Positions 12,001-24,900 of a stretch of DNA of 64,000 nucleotides are shown here, in pieces; position 1 is the stretch's first letter, and each line of letters starts with the position of its first letter. The notes under the pieces were generated by a model. It was not told where the DNA came from. It saw only the letters and a program-made list of their open reading frames with translations, and did no database searches. A program made the translations under genes and the position numbers. Location of the stretch: contig NC_092020.1 of assembly GCF_042242105.1 (NCBI RefSeq), positions 14,387,288-14,451,287 on the forward strand, given 5' to 3'. This DNA comes from Pempheris klunzingeri. Its lineage: Eukaryota; Chordata; Actinopteri; Acropomatiformes; Pempheridae.

Positions 12001-15000
12001 ACTGGGTGGATAACATGTGGCCACGCCATCTCAAGGAGAGGCAGAGAGATTCCACTAATGCCATCATAGACATGCATTATCCCAAAGTACAGAAGTGAGT
12101 ACACCATGGGCCTCAGAAACTTAAAACATTTGCTGTGCTGTAGTTAAGGTACAATCTTTCTATTTCAACCTTTTGTCTTGTTTTTTGTTTTTTTTTAAAT
12201 CTGAAATCCACATTGTGTTTTCCATCCTTCCTCCTCTCAGGTACTGTCTCATGAGCGTGCAGGGCTGCTTCACAGATTTTCACATTGACTTTGGAGGCAC
12301 TTCCGTATGGTACCACATCCTGCGTGGAGGAAAGGTCAGTCTGGGTCTCAGCAACATACACACATAAGAACGATACATTTTAAGGTTTGGCTGCCTGCAA
12401 TGACGCAGTGTCATAATGAGGGACAGCTGTTATTTTCAGTCACGGTGTTAGAATAAGAGTAAATGTTTGTGGACCATCACTCCATCTATGCATTTAACTT
12501 TTTGTCAATGCACATTAGCATAACTGAGTTCTTGTTTTGTATGTGTTGTATGTGGTTGAGCTCAGACCACATACATGACCTTTAACCTGTGACCCCCTGC
12601 AGGTGTTCTGGCTGATTCCACCCACACCACAGAACCTGGAGATGTATGAGAACTGGGTTTTATCAGGAAAGCAGGGAGACATCTTCTTGGGGGACAAGTG
12701 TCATGACTGTCAGAGGATAGAGCTCAAGCAGGGAAACACCTTCATAATCCCATCAGGTCTGTTACTGTTATACATTAGTGACGCATACAGACATGTTGTA
12801 TACACAGTTACACACACTGTCTCTACCACCACGTGTCTCCAACATCTCATGTCTTGTATGTTGTAGGGTGGATCCATGCCGTGTACACCCCAGAGGACAC
12901 GTTGGTGTTTGGGGGGAATTTCCTCCACAGCTTTAACATCCCCATGCAGCTCAACATCTACAGTATTGAGGATCGCACACGGGTGAGCAGCACCAAACAG
13001 TCACTGTAAACCTTTTGCTGTTGTTATTGTCTAACTGGCCTCTTCACACAAATGCATGATTGTGTCAGATTTTGTGATTATGCAAGGCATGATTCAGAGT
13101 CTTGTTCTGTGGAATTACTCACAATTAAAAGAAATGGTGAGACAATAATTTCTCAACAATATAACAACAGTTAGAGATGCACTGATATAAAGTTGTTGTT
13201 TTTTTGTCTCCTAATACTAATACCTGAAGTTGGGGTAACAACAATTTGACTATTAACAACATAAACAATTTGACAATTTGATGCAACTCTTGCATGTCAG
13301 CATGCAAACATGCTCTAGTAGGACCCCCAAATACAAGAAGGGGCCTGAAAATGAGCATGATGTGTCTTTCTCAAAGCAACGATAGTATGCACTATATTGT
13401 GTCACAGTGGCATTGGACTAAACAGGGTCATGAAGATGCAAAAATTATCAAGCAGTTTATTTCCTAATCTGTTTCTGTCCTCCTCATCTAGGTGCCACTA
13501 AAGTTTCGCTACCCATTCTACTATGAGATGTGCTGGTACGTCTTGGAGAGATACCACTACTGTCTGACCGATATCTCCCACCTCACTCCCGAGTTCCAAA
13601 AATACTCCCTGGGCATAGGTGAGGATGAATGAACTCAAGAAAACATTGCTGACCTAATTTTTTTTCTTTTTCTCACACAGACACACAAATGAATCCATCA
13701 CTGACATGAACATCGACCACCATGTTCTATCTGTTTTCAGGGCTCACCCAGGCTGACCTTGAAAATTATGATCCTACCAAGAATGGCACCTCTAATGGGG
13801 TTGACATTAACAATGGAAATGAGGAGATGGAGTCCAAGAAAGAAGAGGTCAAAGAAGAGGAGGCAGCTCAAGTTACGACACCTCAGGCCATGCTGACTTC
13901 CTTTGAGCTGGAGGGACTGTCTAACCTTCTAGGGAAGCTGGAGGAGCTGCCACCCCACAAAAAGTGTGTCCCTGCAGGCATCAGGAATGCTGCTGCCCTG
14001 CTTGAAGACATGAGGGTGTGTGTTGTTTAAGTTCTTTGTGCAGTTCATCTCACAGTGCACTCACACCAACTACATTTAAACAGATATTATACAGATGGCT
14101 ACTACTGCTTTTATGGTGCTATGCCATGGCAGATCCACAGATGTGTTTGCATAAATATGTTTATAACAAATAAATACATATTTTGTCTCAGAATTCCTTT
14201 TTTCTTCTCCACTTGTCCAGGCTGTCCTGAAGGCACATGCCAATGATGACCCCAAGCTGTCCTACACTGGAGAGCCCATTGTAAAGTGGCCCAAACGAGT
14301 GAGTTAGAGAACAAATGTTTAATAGACTTTCAGTATACTTGGAATACAGAGCGTACATACTTCTGTGAAGAGATGATGATGATATCTGTTTGTGAGCGAG
14401 AGCGATTGTGCCTCAATTAGTTTTATCCTCCTCTTTTTACTGCAAATATACTGTTTATTTTTCACATAATATTGTTATGATTGACTCTCCCCTCCCCTTT
14501 AAATCCAGTTACCAGCTGGTATATTTGTTCTGATCGTAACTGTAATGGCTCCGTCCACATTTTATATCTTGTAATTGTGTTAACTTACTATTGAGATCAT
14601 TTTAGGATGTTTTGTTACATTGCTGTTTGTTTTTACTGTGTCTTGTAAGGTGTCCTTGAGTGCTTCGAAAGGAGCCTTTTAAAAAATGCATTATTACTAT
14701 AAATAATTAAGCCGTGGATAACGGCTCATCAAACAAGGCCCCAGCCCTTTATGTATTTACTTTTAATATGCCATTTCTGTGTTTTCCTGCTCATGTTCCC
14801 CCATACAGCCATCATGGTACCAGCCCCCACCTCCTCCTCCCCCTGTCCTCTACCGTCCTCGCTTGGGCCCCAGCCTCCACAAGCCTCAAAGGCCCACCAA
14901 ACGCTCCTCCATCTCTGCCCTGAGGCGTAGACGAGTGAGGTGCAAGCGCTGTGCCGCCTGCTGCAGGAAGGAGTGCGGCACGTGCCAGTACTGTCACGAC

Positions 15001-17182
15001 ATGAGGAAGTTCGGCGGGCCAGGGCGCATGAAGAAGAGCTGTATCATGAGACAGTGTCTAGCAGTGAGTTGTCATACCTGTCTTTGTATTTGTGGAACCA
15101 AGTAATTGCTGCCCCATTTTATATGTGTGCACCGCATATACAAGGAGAAGGTGTTGGACTGATACTCAAAATTGTGTTTAGTTACTGTTGTCAAGTGTCA
15201 TTCTTTTCAACTCCACAACTCTTCGTGCTTAAATGCTGATTATCAAAGAATATTCAAGATAACCAATGCAACAAATTGTTTAGGTTAGCACAGAATTTCT
15301 AAACTATGCCTTAAAAATGTGCAGTATTTACTTGTGACTTCTTGTATATATTTTATATTAGCTTTCAGAATTGTAAATCACAATCTGTATCAGATCAGAT
15401 CCAAAATTGATGATATTTTACCCGTAGTAACATTGATTAATAACGTTCATATATTGCTCCAGCCTGCCTTGCCCAACACAGCGCGATGCGCCATATGTGG
15501 AGAAGGGGAATCGGATGAATCAAATCCGAGCACTCACTCGCTCATGGAGTGCTCTGTCTGCTCGCAGATTGCCCATCGTCAATGCATTAAGGTAAACTGC
15601 TTCAGACATGGTGAAGGCCATAAGCCGAGTACATTACCCAATTATTGCATGGTTTGTTTTGCTGCCAACAAAGCTGCATTTGCAGGTCAGATCTGGTAGG
15701 TGGTGTTATAAACTTTTAACTGTTTTCATTTCAGGAGCCTGGTGAGGGGAAGATCAATAAAGACTTGCCCAGCTGCTGGGAATGTCCCAAATGTTACCAA
15801 GGCAAAGACACAGCATCCGAGGTATCAAATGCATAACTTCTCACTCCCATTTACCCTCTGTTTCTGTCTGTTCTCAGTTCATTAAATCTCCAGAGCAGCT
15901 TGTCCTTTCTTCCTTTCTCTTTAAAGTTTCATTTTTCAATAACTTTGACCCGTCATGTGGTGGTTGTTATTATTCAAAATGAACAATTACACCCTCTCTT
16001 CTTCAACCCCACCTGTCATCTCTTCCCGTTGTCCCACACCAGTCTTCCAGCGATGAGGAAAGTGAAGAGTCAGAGGGCTCCACCTCCTTGCCACCGTCCA
16101 AACTTGCGTATAGGGAAGGCATTGGTGTGGGTGACGGGGTGAGACGAGCAAGACGTAGCAGACCCCCATCCCGACCCACAGCACCACCACCTTCCCAGAA
16201 ACTGCTACTGCAGCATCAACAGAACCGCAAAAGAGCAAATGCACTGGAGCTCAGACTTAAGAAGAGGGTAAAGTGTTTGGCCATGATTTCTTTTTTCACT
16301 TGTGTGAATTGTGTTTTTGTTTTTGGGTGGGGGCAGGGAATGTGCAGTTTCTTTATGCCTAAATTAACCAAATCTCTCACTTTTTCCCCGAAGAGTTTTT
16401 CAGATTAATTCATTTAATTCTTAAGTGATCGATCCTGCTATGTTTTCAACTTTTGCACCCCTAACCTGTTTGTATTCATGATCCTCACTGAGTTAAGATG
16501 CTTTAAAAAAAAAAAATGCACAGTGACAATCTGCACAATGGAGAAGATGTATTAATTTAACATGTGGACAATTCTACATATCCTAAAAACTGATCTGAAA
16601 TTGGTTTGGCAGGTGCCATAGACGATGTGTGGCACCTCCTTAGACTTTTGGGTGTGGGTGTGTTTTGTTTTTTTTTTCTCTATTTGACATTTATCTCATT
16701 CCTCAACCCTGTTTCTGTTTGTTGCAGATAAAACTGGAGCGCAGCAAAATCTTAACGGTAAGCAATGCACTTATCTCTGTGATGTTTCTGTATTATATTT
16801 GAATAATACTACAGTGAATTTGGTTTCCCAAATGGATGTATTCATCCATGATGTTCATTGCAAAAAAACAGTACTGCTTTATTACACATCAGGGTAATTG
16901 AGATGTGGCACTTTTTTTGATGATTTTTGAAAAGCTTTTTCGGGAGCTGTATTTGAGTTTATCATTTGAAACATATGTTTTCTTATTGCCACTGGCCATT
17001 CGTTTTGTTCTTTCCCTCCCAACAGAAGCAGGCGTCTTTAGATCGTTCGCCCAGGCTGCTGAACTCCAGGGTGCTGTCCCGGCTACGCTCTCCAACCAGC
17101 AGACTATCTCAGGGCAGAGGCCGGGGCTCCACCTGGACAAGTGGCTCCCCTTACCAGACCTCTACAGGAGGAACTGGGTCCT

Positions 17183-17228
<46 letters not shown>

Positions 17229-17372
17229 ACAGCAGCAGTCTTCCCTCGGTCTGGTACTCGAGCCCAAGGGAGAGCCCCGCAGAGGGAGGGGAAGAGGGGT
17301 GAGGCTGCGTGGAGGAGGAGCAGGAAGAGGAATCAGAAGTGGTGCGAGCCACGGAGAGTTGGAGGAGAGCGA

Positions 17373-17406
<34 letters not shown>

Positions 17407-19712
17407 GACGAAGAGGAGGAAGATGAGAGGGGGCAGAACAATGGGAGGGGGTTGGATAAAGAGAACCAGCCACAGTCAAAGCGAGGAGGACGGTTAGCCA
17501 AAGAAAGAGATGAGGAAGGCAGTGAGGTGGCCAACCAAAACGGTGCGGAGGAGGATGAGGAGGAGGAGATGGAACAGGACAGTCAAACGGGGGGTAAAGA
17601 TGGCTCATATCTTAAAGTGACACTTCAAAGGCCAACCAGGGCCAAACGAGACGCATCAGCTATTGTCCCCAAATTGGAGGCTATCGCCCCTCAGACTGCC
17701 ACTCCAACAGTACACAACCAGACCAGAGCCCTCGTCAGACCCCCCATTAGAAACCACGGCCCCTGTCCCGATCAACACTCCAATAGGCACACACCACCAC
17801 ACACTCGCAGTGGTCACACAGACACTCGCAGCTCCCACCCAGAGAGGCTGGAGGCCTCTAAAAGAACCAAGCTGAGCAGGCCCGCTAAACTCAGCAATGG
17901 CGCCTCCAGTTCTACATCCTCTGAGCTTCCTCATCTCCGCACCCCTCTGTCCGCCCTGCAGGAAGGAGGGGGCGAGGCCGACAGGGAGAACGGCGGGAGC
18001 GGGCCGGGCTGCGAGAGGGAGGTGTGGGTGTCCGTCTTCCGCTACTTAAGTCGAGCAGATCTCTGCGTCTGCATGGCTGTATGCAAGAACTGGTACAAAT
18101 GGTAAGACAACTCAACTAATATATATGTTTTTTCGGGAGGGGGGGACACAAATCTCTCATAAAACCTTCAATCCCATCAACAGATAGACTGTGTTAATGT
18201 GCCAGTTAATTAACATTGAATATATAACACTGCTCATCTCATATTCAGGTTGAGAGCACTAAATAGGCTTCCACTACATACTGTAGTGTTTAAAAAAATA
18301 AGGTGATGAGACATCTTTGAATTGTAGTTATTTTACTTTTAGTTTCACGCTAAAAACCAAGAAGAGATTTAAAAGAGTTTGATAAAAATGGATGACTATG
18401 TCAATAATGAATGGATGTGTTCCTCATGAGCTCTGTGCTTGTCTGTAGGTGTTTAGACAAGCGGCTTTGGGCACGAATTGACCTGAGCATCAAACGCACC
18501 GTCACTCCTCAGGCCCTAACAGGCATCATAAAGAGACAGCCCGTCACGCTCGATCTCTCTTGGACCAACATCTCTAAAAAACAGCTCAACTGGCTTGTTA
18601 GCCGCCTGCCTGGTAGGTAAACACACACATACACACACTCTTTCATACTTCTTATTCTTATTTAATTAAAATATTCCCAATGTTGGATATGTAAATAAAT
18701 GTGATATGAAACAAAGAAATCACATCAATAAATAGGGTAAAAATCCATTTGTTTCATTTATGGTCATTTATTTATTGATGAATCCCAGGGTTTTCAAATG
18801 AATTCTGAATTAGTTGCCCTCTAACACAAATTAAACATAAATCTTTTACAGGGCTGAAGGATCTGATGCTGGCAGGTTGTTCGTGGTCATCCATTTCAGC
18901 TCTCTGCTCCTCTGGCTGCCCTCTCTTGCGTTCTCTCGACCTGCGGTATGCAGACGGGGTCAAAGACTCTCAGATCAGGGATCTAGTCACCCCTCCAGGT
19001 GAGCAAAGAGGAGCCTCAGAGGCTACAGATTGATGGGCACAAAATCAGTCAATTTGTCCAGTAATTAACTCTTAGCGCATCTTATTTTATACGACTTTCA
19101 TTTATTCATCATTTTCCTTCCATTTTGCAAACAAAAACAAAATTTTTTTTCCCCTCCTCTTCCCAAATTGCCTCTGTTCCAGGCTGTGACAACCGCAGTC
19201 AGTTGCGGACCATGCACTGTTTGCGACTAGCAGGCCTGGACATCAGTGACTCCACTCTGCGCCTGGTGATCCGACACATGCCCCATTTAACAAAACTGGA
19301 CCTCTCCCACTGCAACAGCCTCACCGACCACTCCATCAACCTGCTGACTGCAGTGGGCTCGTCCACCCGAAACACGCTCACAGAACTCAACCTGGGAGGT
19401 GAGAGATTGATGTGCCCTGCCAATATGCGAAACACAGAACACATTTTTTGTACAAAGAACACACACACACACACTGGGTTTGTTTTACTTCACTAGTACT
19501 AATGTGTCTGTGAACCTGTCTCTTCCCCAGGCTGCAGTAAACTGACAGACACTTGTCTAAAGTATCTCCGCCGCCTCTCTTGCATCTCGCTGCTCGATCT
19601 GCGAGGCTGTAAAGGCGTCTCCCGCAAGGCCTGTGAGGCCTTCATCTCCGAGCTGTCCGTCAACACGCTCTACTGCCTATCAGATGAAAAACTGATCCAG
19701 CGGATATCCTAA
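9073..19712 (+). CDS. kdm2a: Lysine-specific demethylase 2A (KDM2A/FBXL11)
   Basis: An Fe(II)/2-oxoglutarate dioxygenase that removes H3K36 mono- and dimethyl marks at CpG islands. Coding exons: 9073-9108, 10547-10685, 10848-10926, 11073-11119, 11482-11660, 11988-12094, 12241-12334, 12603-12756, 12867-12982, 13492-13618, 13741-14015, 14221-14298, 14809-15063, 15463-15591, 15735-15821, 16043-16267, 16728-16757, 17026-18101, 18449-18612, 18852-18998, 19183-19398, 19531-19712. All phases agree, giving 1,313 aa (human about 1,160). JmjC iron ligands are H210, D212 and H282. A CXXC zinc finger (about 516-562, with [12 protein letters not shown]), a PHD finger (about 563-634), an F-box (near 1060-1085, [15 protein letters not shown]) and C-terminal leucine-rich repeats follow. 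KDM2A rather than KDM2B is chosen from the N terminus ([20 protein letters not shown]) and the ending [14 protein letters not shown]. The extra length is mostly in exon 17026-18101, which carries an 18-glutamine tract and acidic-serine runs. Confidence 0.96.
17185..17238 (+). repeat. kdm2a: CAG repeat coding an 18-glutamine tract in kdm2a
   Basis: Eighteen glutamine codons in frame, sixteen CAG and two CAA (17218-17220 and 17227-17229), at about residues 773-790 between the PHD finger and the F-box. A second AGC/CAG run at about 17375-17406 codes serines, followed by a Glu/Asp stretch. Open antisense poly-Leu and poly-Cys frames over it are artefacts of the repeat. Confidence 0.93.
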
Positions 19713-20900
19713 GCACCTTCCTCCCCTGACTGCAGAGGTGATTCAATGTGTGAAAGGCAAGAGAGTGGATACTGATGTGAATCTGAGTTACACAAAGGAC
19801 ACAGACAGGGAAGTTCACATGCACCTGTGTCACATTAAAGGAGGGGTGGGGTCTAAACTGGGAGTGCTTACTCACTTATTGGTGTTGGTAAACGCATTTG
19901 TCACAGCTGGAACAGTGTTTCTTTTTAACATCATATATATATTTTCTTCCCTGTACCTAAAAAAGAGACTCAGGAGCTTTATTTTTTCTGTTGGTTCTTT
20001 TGGGAAGAGATGGACAGAGTTTGATGCTTGGGGTGTAACTGCATTGTTCTGGTTGGCTGAGAATCTTATTTATCATGTGACTAATTTTAACACATTTCAT
20101 TTCACCTACATTCGGGTGCTCCATATAGATGGTTATTTTTTTGTCAGATTCAAGAGAGTGAACATTAAGTTGTTTGACGACTTTCGCTTTATGCACATCA
20201 TCTATGCGTTGAGATTTTTTTTTTTTTTGGGCGCAACAGTGGTCCTGCAGTATGCTTGATAAGCATACATGGACATTGAGTGAATGTGGTTGTATATGAG
20301 GGTAAAAAAAGACAGTGTGAGAAGGCAATCGATATTGGAACAAGACCTCACCCCCCACCCCCAAAAAAAAGGGCAGGGTGCATTAAGTATATGGGGTAAG
20401 CCAAGGATTAGGTGTCAGATAAATGGTGCATCTTTAAACAGCCGTTAGACTTCAGGTGCTATTATTTCCAAACTTGCTTTGTTTTTGTACAGAGACGACA
20501 TTTAGAGCAAAAGTGTTAATATTCTAGATGAAACTGCTCCCCACCCCTCTTTGATACACTTTTTGCTTTTCATGGATAAAGAAAATGTGAGTTTCTACTT
20601 GTCACTGAATTTCATGACCTTGTCCAAATCAATGTAGAGATGTATGATTTTGTTTGGGTGGGGTTGCTCATTTCTTTGTTCCCTTAAAGTGTAGTGGTTC
20701 TGTATCAAAGGTCTCCTCCCAGACTGCTTCTCCTGGCCATATCCCTTCAAATGAATATAAGTATATAAATATATACTTTTGTGTAAATGTGTTTTCCTCT
20801 TTTCGATTATAAAAACGGGAATCCTGTAGCATTGTAATTATTTTCAGAAGCCTTTTTCACTTTATGTTATTTGTGTTATTTTTCAAGAAAAATAAAAAAT
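19713..20900 (+). other. kdm2a: kdm2a 3' UTR with poly(A) signal
   Basis: No coding potential tied to splice sites follows the stop. AATAAA lies at 20891-20896, about 1.18 kb after the stop, in an AT-rich context. The 173-aa open frame at 19738-20259 has no family features and is most likely chance. Confidence 0.75.
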
Positions 20901-21941
20901 GATAAACAATGATTCAACTGTCTTCTTCTTAGTGAAAGTGGAGGAAATGCCCAACAGCTGCACTGCTAGTCCTGCTTGTTTTTCCTGTTAATACTGTATT
21001 TTATTTGTCCTGAGGGATCATATGAAGTATCAGCTGCTCCCTGGCTCCACCCAGCCTCTCTCCTTAACCTGGAAATAAAGCGACGCCTGAATAAAGGAAA
21101 ATAAATAAATAAGTACGCTGCTGCAGCTGTTTAGACTCCTCATCTTAGCAAAGCTGCTGGGCAGCTATCAGACTTTGGCAGATGTGGTTTGGTTTGATGA
21201 TCGTTATCCAGGCATCACCGCCTGTTATCGGCTGCAGCTGTCATCCACACCGGGTCGGATGAAGACCCCAACTCCAGTGACCTGGATGTGAAACTCGAGG
21301 GGGAAAAGGCCTCGCTTTATTTTGACAGACAGCAACACCCCTGCGATACAAACGGGGATGGTTGCAGCAGCAGCAACAGCAGCAGCAGCAGCAGCGGGGT
21401 AGCTAGCTAACTTCAGCCGGCGATTTCACCCGTATATTTCTCCTTAAGAACATATCCACTGTGGGGGGAAAGATGAACGGACTCTGGAGGTGTATTTGTG
21501 GCCGGATACAGTAGTTGTCCTGCACTGTGAGTCATGGAAAACAGGTGCCAAGAGGAGCTGGAAATAATGTTGTTATTAGCCAGTTAGCTAACGTTAGCTC
21601 AGCTAGCTGTTAGTTAACGTTAACTACATCAAATTAGTGGGCTGAGTTAGCCGAGCTAACTCAGCCCACTAATTTAAATAGGCACGCACAGTATAACAGT
21701 TTGTCTGCCTGCCGTTAGCTACTTTGACAGATTTGCTTAAGAAGCAGGTTTTTCAAGTGAAACGTGTCTTTGCTGTCAGTATTTACCTATTTTCTGCTGT
21801 CAACTAAGCTAGCTAGCTAACCAGCTGTACCGATCAGCGCTGAGCTACAGTCTGATGTGGTGTCACTGCAATCTGTTGGCTGCAGAAGTCATATTGCAAA
21901 CATAGCTTCACTGCTGTTTAACTGTCAAGCGGACGACAACC
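20901..21941 (+). promoter_or_regulatory. ankrd13d: Intergenic region, ankrd13d promoter and 5' UTR
   Basis: About 1 kb separates the kdm2a poly(A) signal from the ankrd13d start codon. It holds a short CAG run (21370-21395, not in a gene), clustered GCTAGC/AACGTTAGC motifs (21580-21625 and 21805-21825) and a perfect 21-bp inverted repeat at 21631-21675. No TATA box was identified. The start site cannot be placed exactly. Confidence 0.5.
21631..21675. repeat. Perfect 21-bp inverted repeat with 3-nt spacer
   Basis: Left arm 21631-21651 (aaattagtgggctgagttag plus c), spacer cga, right arm 21655-21675 exactly complementary. It would form a long stable hairpin. It lies about 270 bp upstream of the ankrd13d start codon. 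Confidence 0.95.
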
Positions 21942-24900
21942 ATGGCTCAAGAAGCGTTTCCTCTGCATTTCCTGGTTTGGAACAATCAGTACCTGGAGCT
22001 TGATCGAGAGCTGCAGAAGAAAGAGGTGAGCGAGGAGGTTTATTTTGCAGCACACGTGTTTTTTTTAATTTTTATATACAGATGCGTTTGTCAGGTCGCA
22101 CTGCATTGCGCTGATGCTGCTTGTGTGTTTGGCTCTGCAGCAAGATGTGGAGCGCCTGGATCCGAGGGGGCGCACCCCGCTGGAGCTGGCTGTGTGTCTG
22201 GGCCACCTGGAGTCGACCCGGGTGCTGCTCAGGCACTCTGTGGATCCCACACACTGCAACGTGCAGGGCTGGACCAGTGAGTGCTCTGCTGTGAACTGCT
22301 CCCAGCTGAACGCCCCCGAGGCTGCTGAGTGAACACAAGGAGCACCCACTGTCATTAAATGTGGATGTGTGTTTCAGTCTTGCAGGAGGCGGTGAGCACC
22401 GGGGACCCTGAGCTGGTTCAGCTGGTGCTTCAGTACAGAGACTTCAAGCGTGCCACTGAAAGACTGGCGGGCATCCCAGAGCTGCTCAGCAAACTAAGAC
22501 AGGTAAAACCGCTTCACAGTCGGCCCCTTCGATTAAAAAGATTTAAGCCTTCAGGTCTTAAACTTTACCTGTTACCTCAACCCTGCCTCAGAGCTTAGGT
22601 AAATATTTGCTGAAAAGTTTTTTCTTTTAGTTCAAGGCTGCTGTGTCAATGCATCTTCTTCACAAGCTCAAGTGATCCACAAACATAAGAAGATGGATGT
22701 TTTGTTTTTTAATCTAAGTTTTGAAATAAAGTTTCCGCTGTCTCTTCCAGGCACGAGACTTCTATGTGGAGATGAAGTGGGAGTTCACCAGTTGGGGTGA
22801 GTGTGTCCCCCCTGAGGTGTTTTCACAGAGGTCAGTTTCAGCACCACACTGGTTGGACAGTCCCCCCCTCCGGCAGCAGCCATCGCTCAGCAGACTTTAA
22901 AAGACATGACTGTTTACACCAGTCCTCAAGGCGGGGGACGCTCGTTTCAAAACGTGACCCACTGCAAACCATCAGTACCCTGCCTGGAGCGCTATCTGTA
23001 ATGTATCTGACAAGGCTGCTCAGTAATGTAATGTGGTTTCCTGTGTTTTGGTTACTTTGTTATTTATATTCTGCAGAAAATGCTCATGTAAACATTTTTG
23101 TCATCAGCCAGTGTTTATAGTGAAGATGCGTAATCTTTGTATCATTATAAATGGAGTACTTTGTCTTAAGAGTAATTTTAAGTCATCATGTTTTCTAAAT
23201 TGTGCTTTTTAAGTATATGTTAAATCAATTCATCTTTAACGGAAATAATACTTTAGTTGCAGCACTATGTAACAAGCTCTATTTAGAAAGTTTTCAGGAG
23301 AACTTTTTGCCTCGCCGTCATGTAAATCTGCTTTTCCTTTTCTCTTTCTTTGGTGACCTCGCTCTCTTTGTACCCTGCTTCTAAAATGCTTCCCCTCTTC
23401 CTCACAGTGCCCTTGGTGTCGAAGGTGTGTCCCAGCGACGTCTACCGGGTGTGGAAGAGCGGCTCGTGCCTCCGTGTGGACACCACCCTCCTCGGCTTTG
23501 AGCACATGACATGGCTGAAAGGACGACGCAGCTATATCTTCAAAGGTGGAGGTGTGTATGCTCCTAGAACAGCATCAGTTGCTGATACAGATGGATGGGT
23601 GATGTTGTTATGAAAACTTGACTTGGACCAACACTCAAAAACTCTTTTTCCAATTAGTGAGGAGGCAGGAACATCGTGCTTCGAGTCTCTTATACCAACA
23701 TTTTCTTGTGGCTAGACCTTAGTTTAGGTTGGTCCTCCCTCTGCCTTTTCTTTTAACCCATGTGCTCGTCTTCTTAGACGACGGGGCCGTGGTGATGGAG
23801 GTGGACCACGAGAAGCAAGTGGTGTACACAGAGCCACTCGTGTTGTCTCCCCGTGACGCGCCCTCCCTCCTGGCAGCCATGCAGCCGTCGCAGGAGAACA
23901 CAGCCCAGAGACTCACGTCGCCCATTGTCTCCACGCACCTCAACACACGCAACATCGCCTTCGAACGGTAACAAACATGTATTGCATAGAGACATACAAA
24001 CTTAAGTCATTGCATCAAGATTATATTTGAGGCTTTAACATAATTCTCTGTGCCGTGAGCCCTTACTTTGTCTCTTTGCTTGATAAGGAACAAGTCAGGA
24101 ATCTGGGGCTGGCGTTCTGAGAAGAGTGAGGTGGTCAGTGGGTACGAAGCCAAGGTAAGGGACCGCTGAGCAAAACAAGGTCACATTCAGAAGCATCACA
24201 GCTGGCTCAAACCCATATTTCAGAACATTTTGAACTTAGTTTGGTATAATTTTCTGTAATCTAATTTGATCCAATTATCTGCTACCAAGTAGTAGGTTGA
24301 ATTTTTCAAGAGATAGTTTTATAGTATTGAACAAAAAAGTGTGTGTCGTTATGTCCAGGTTTACAGTGCTACCAATGTGGAGCTGGTGACTCGGTCAAGA
24401 ACAGAGCATCTATCAGACCAGGATAAGTCAAGGAGCAAAGGTGAACACACACACACACACACATTCTTTCTATAGTTGTGAGGACACATTGACATATTGC
24501 ATTTCTTCATATACCCTAAGCCTGACCTCAACTTGACTCTAACCTAAACTTTAAAACCAAGTTTTAACCCCCTTACAGCCCTTTGAAGTTGTGAGGACCA
24601 GGCAAATTGTCCTCACTACAATCGTTTAAAACCAAATCTGTTCTCATAACTATACAAACACACACACGTCCAGAAACTGGACTGAACTTCTGTAAATTTA
24701 AGACTGGAAAATATGCTGTGAAAAAATAGATATAAACTAAGCACAATCGATCACTGTGTTGTTATGTTTGACCTTTGGTACATAGTTTTCTTCAGTGTAT
24801 TATACTGCTCCAGTGCTCCAGTTGTATCTCCACCTTTTCATATACAGAAAAAACAGAATGAATTTGCCAAGCAGATTAATGATGATGATGTTGATGATGA

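Noticed and set aside
17104-17608. Minus-strand open frames rich in Leu or Cys
   Set aside because: They are antisense readings of the CAG repeats in kdm2a.
19738-20364. 173-aa and 135-aa open frames in the kdm2a 3' UTR
   Set aside because: No start context, domain or splice link; low-complexity AT-rich sequence after a clear stop and before the poly(A) signal.
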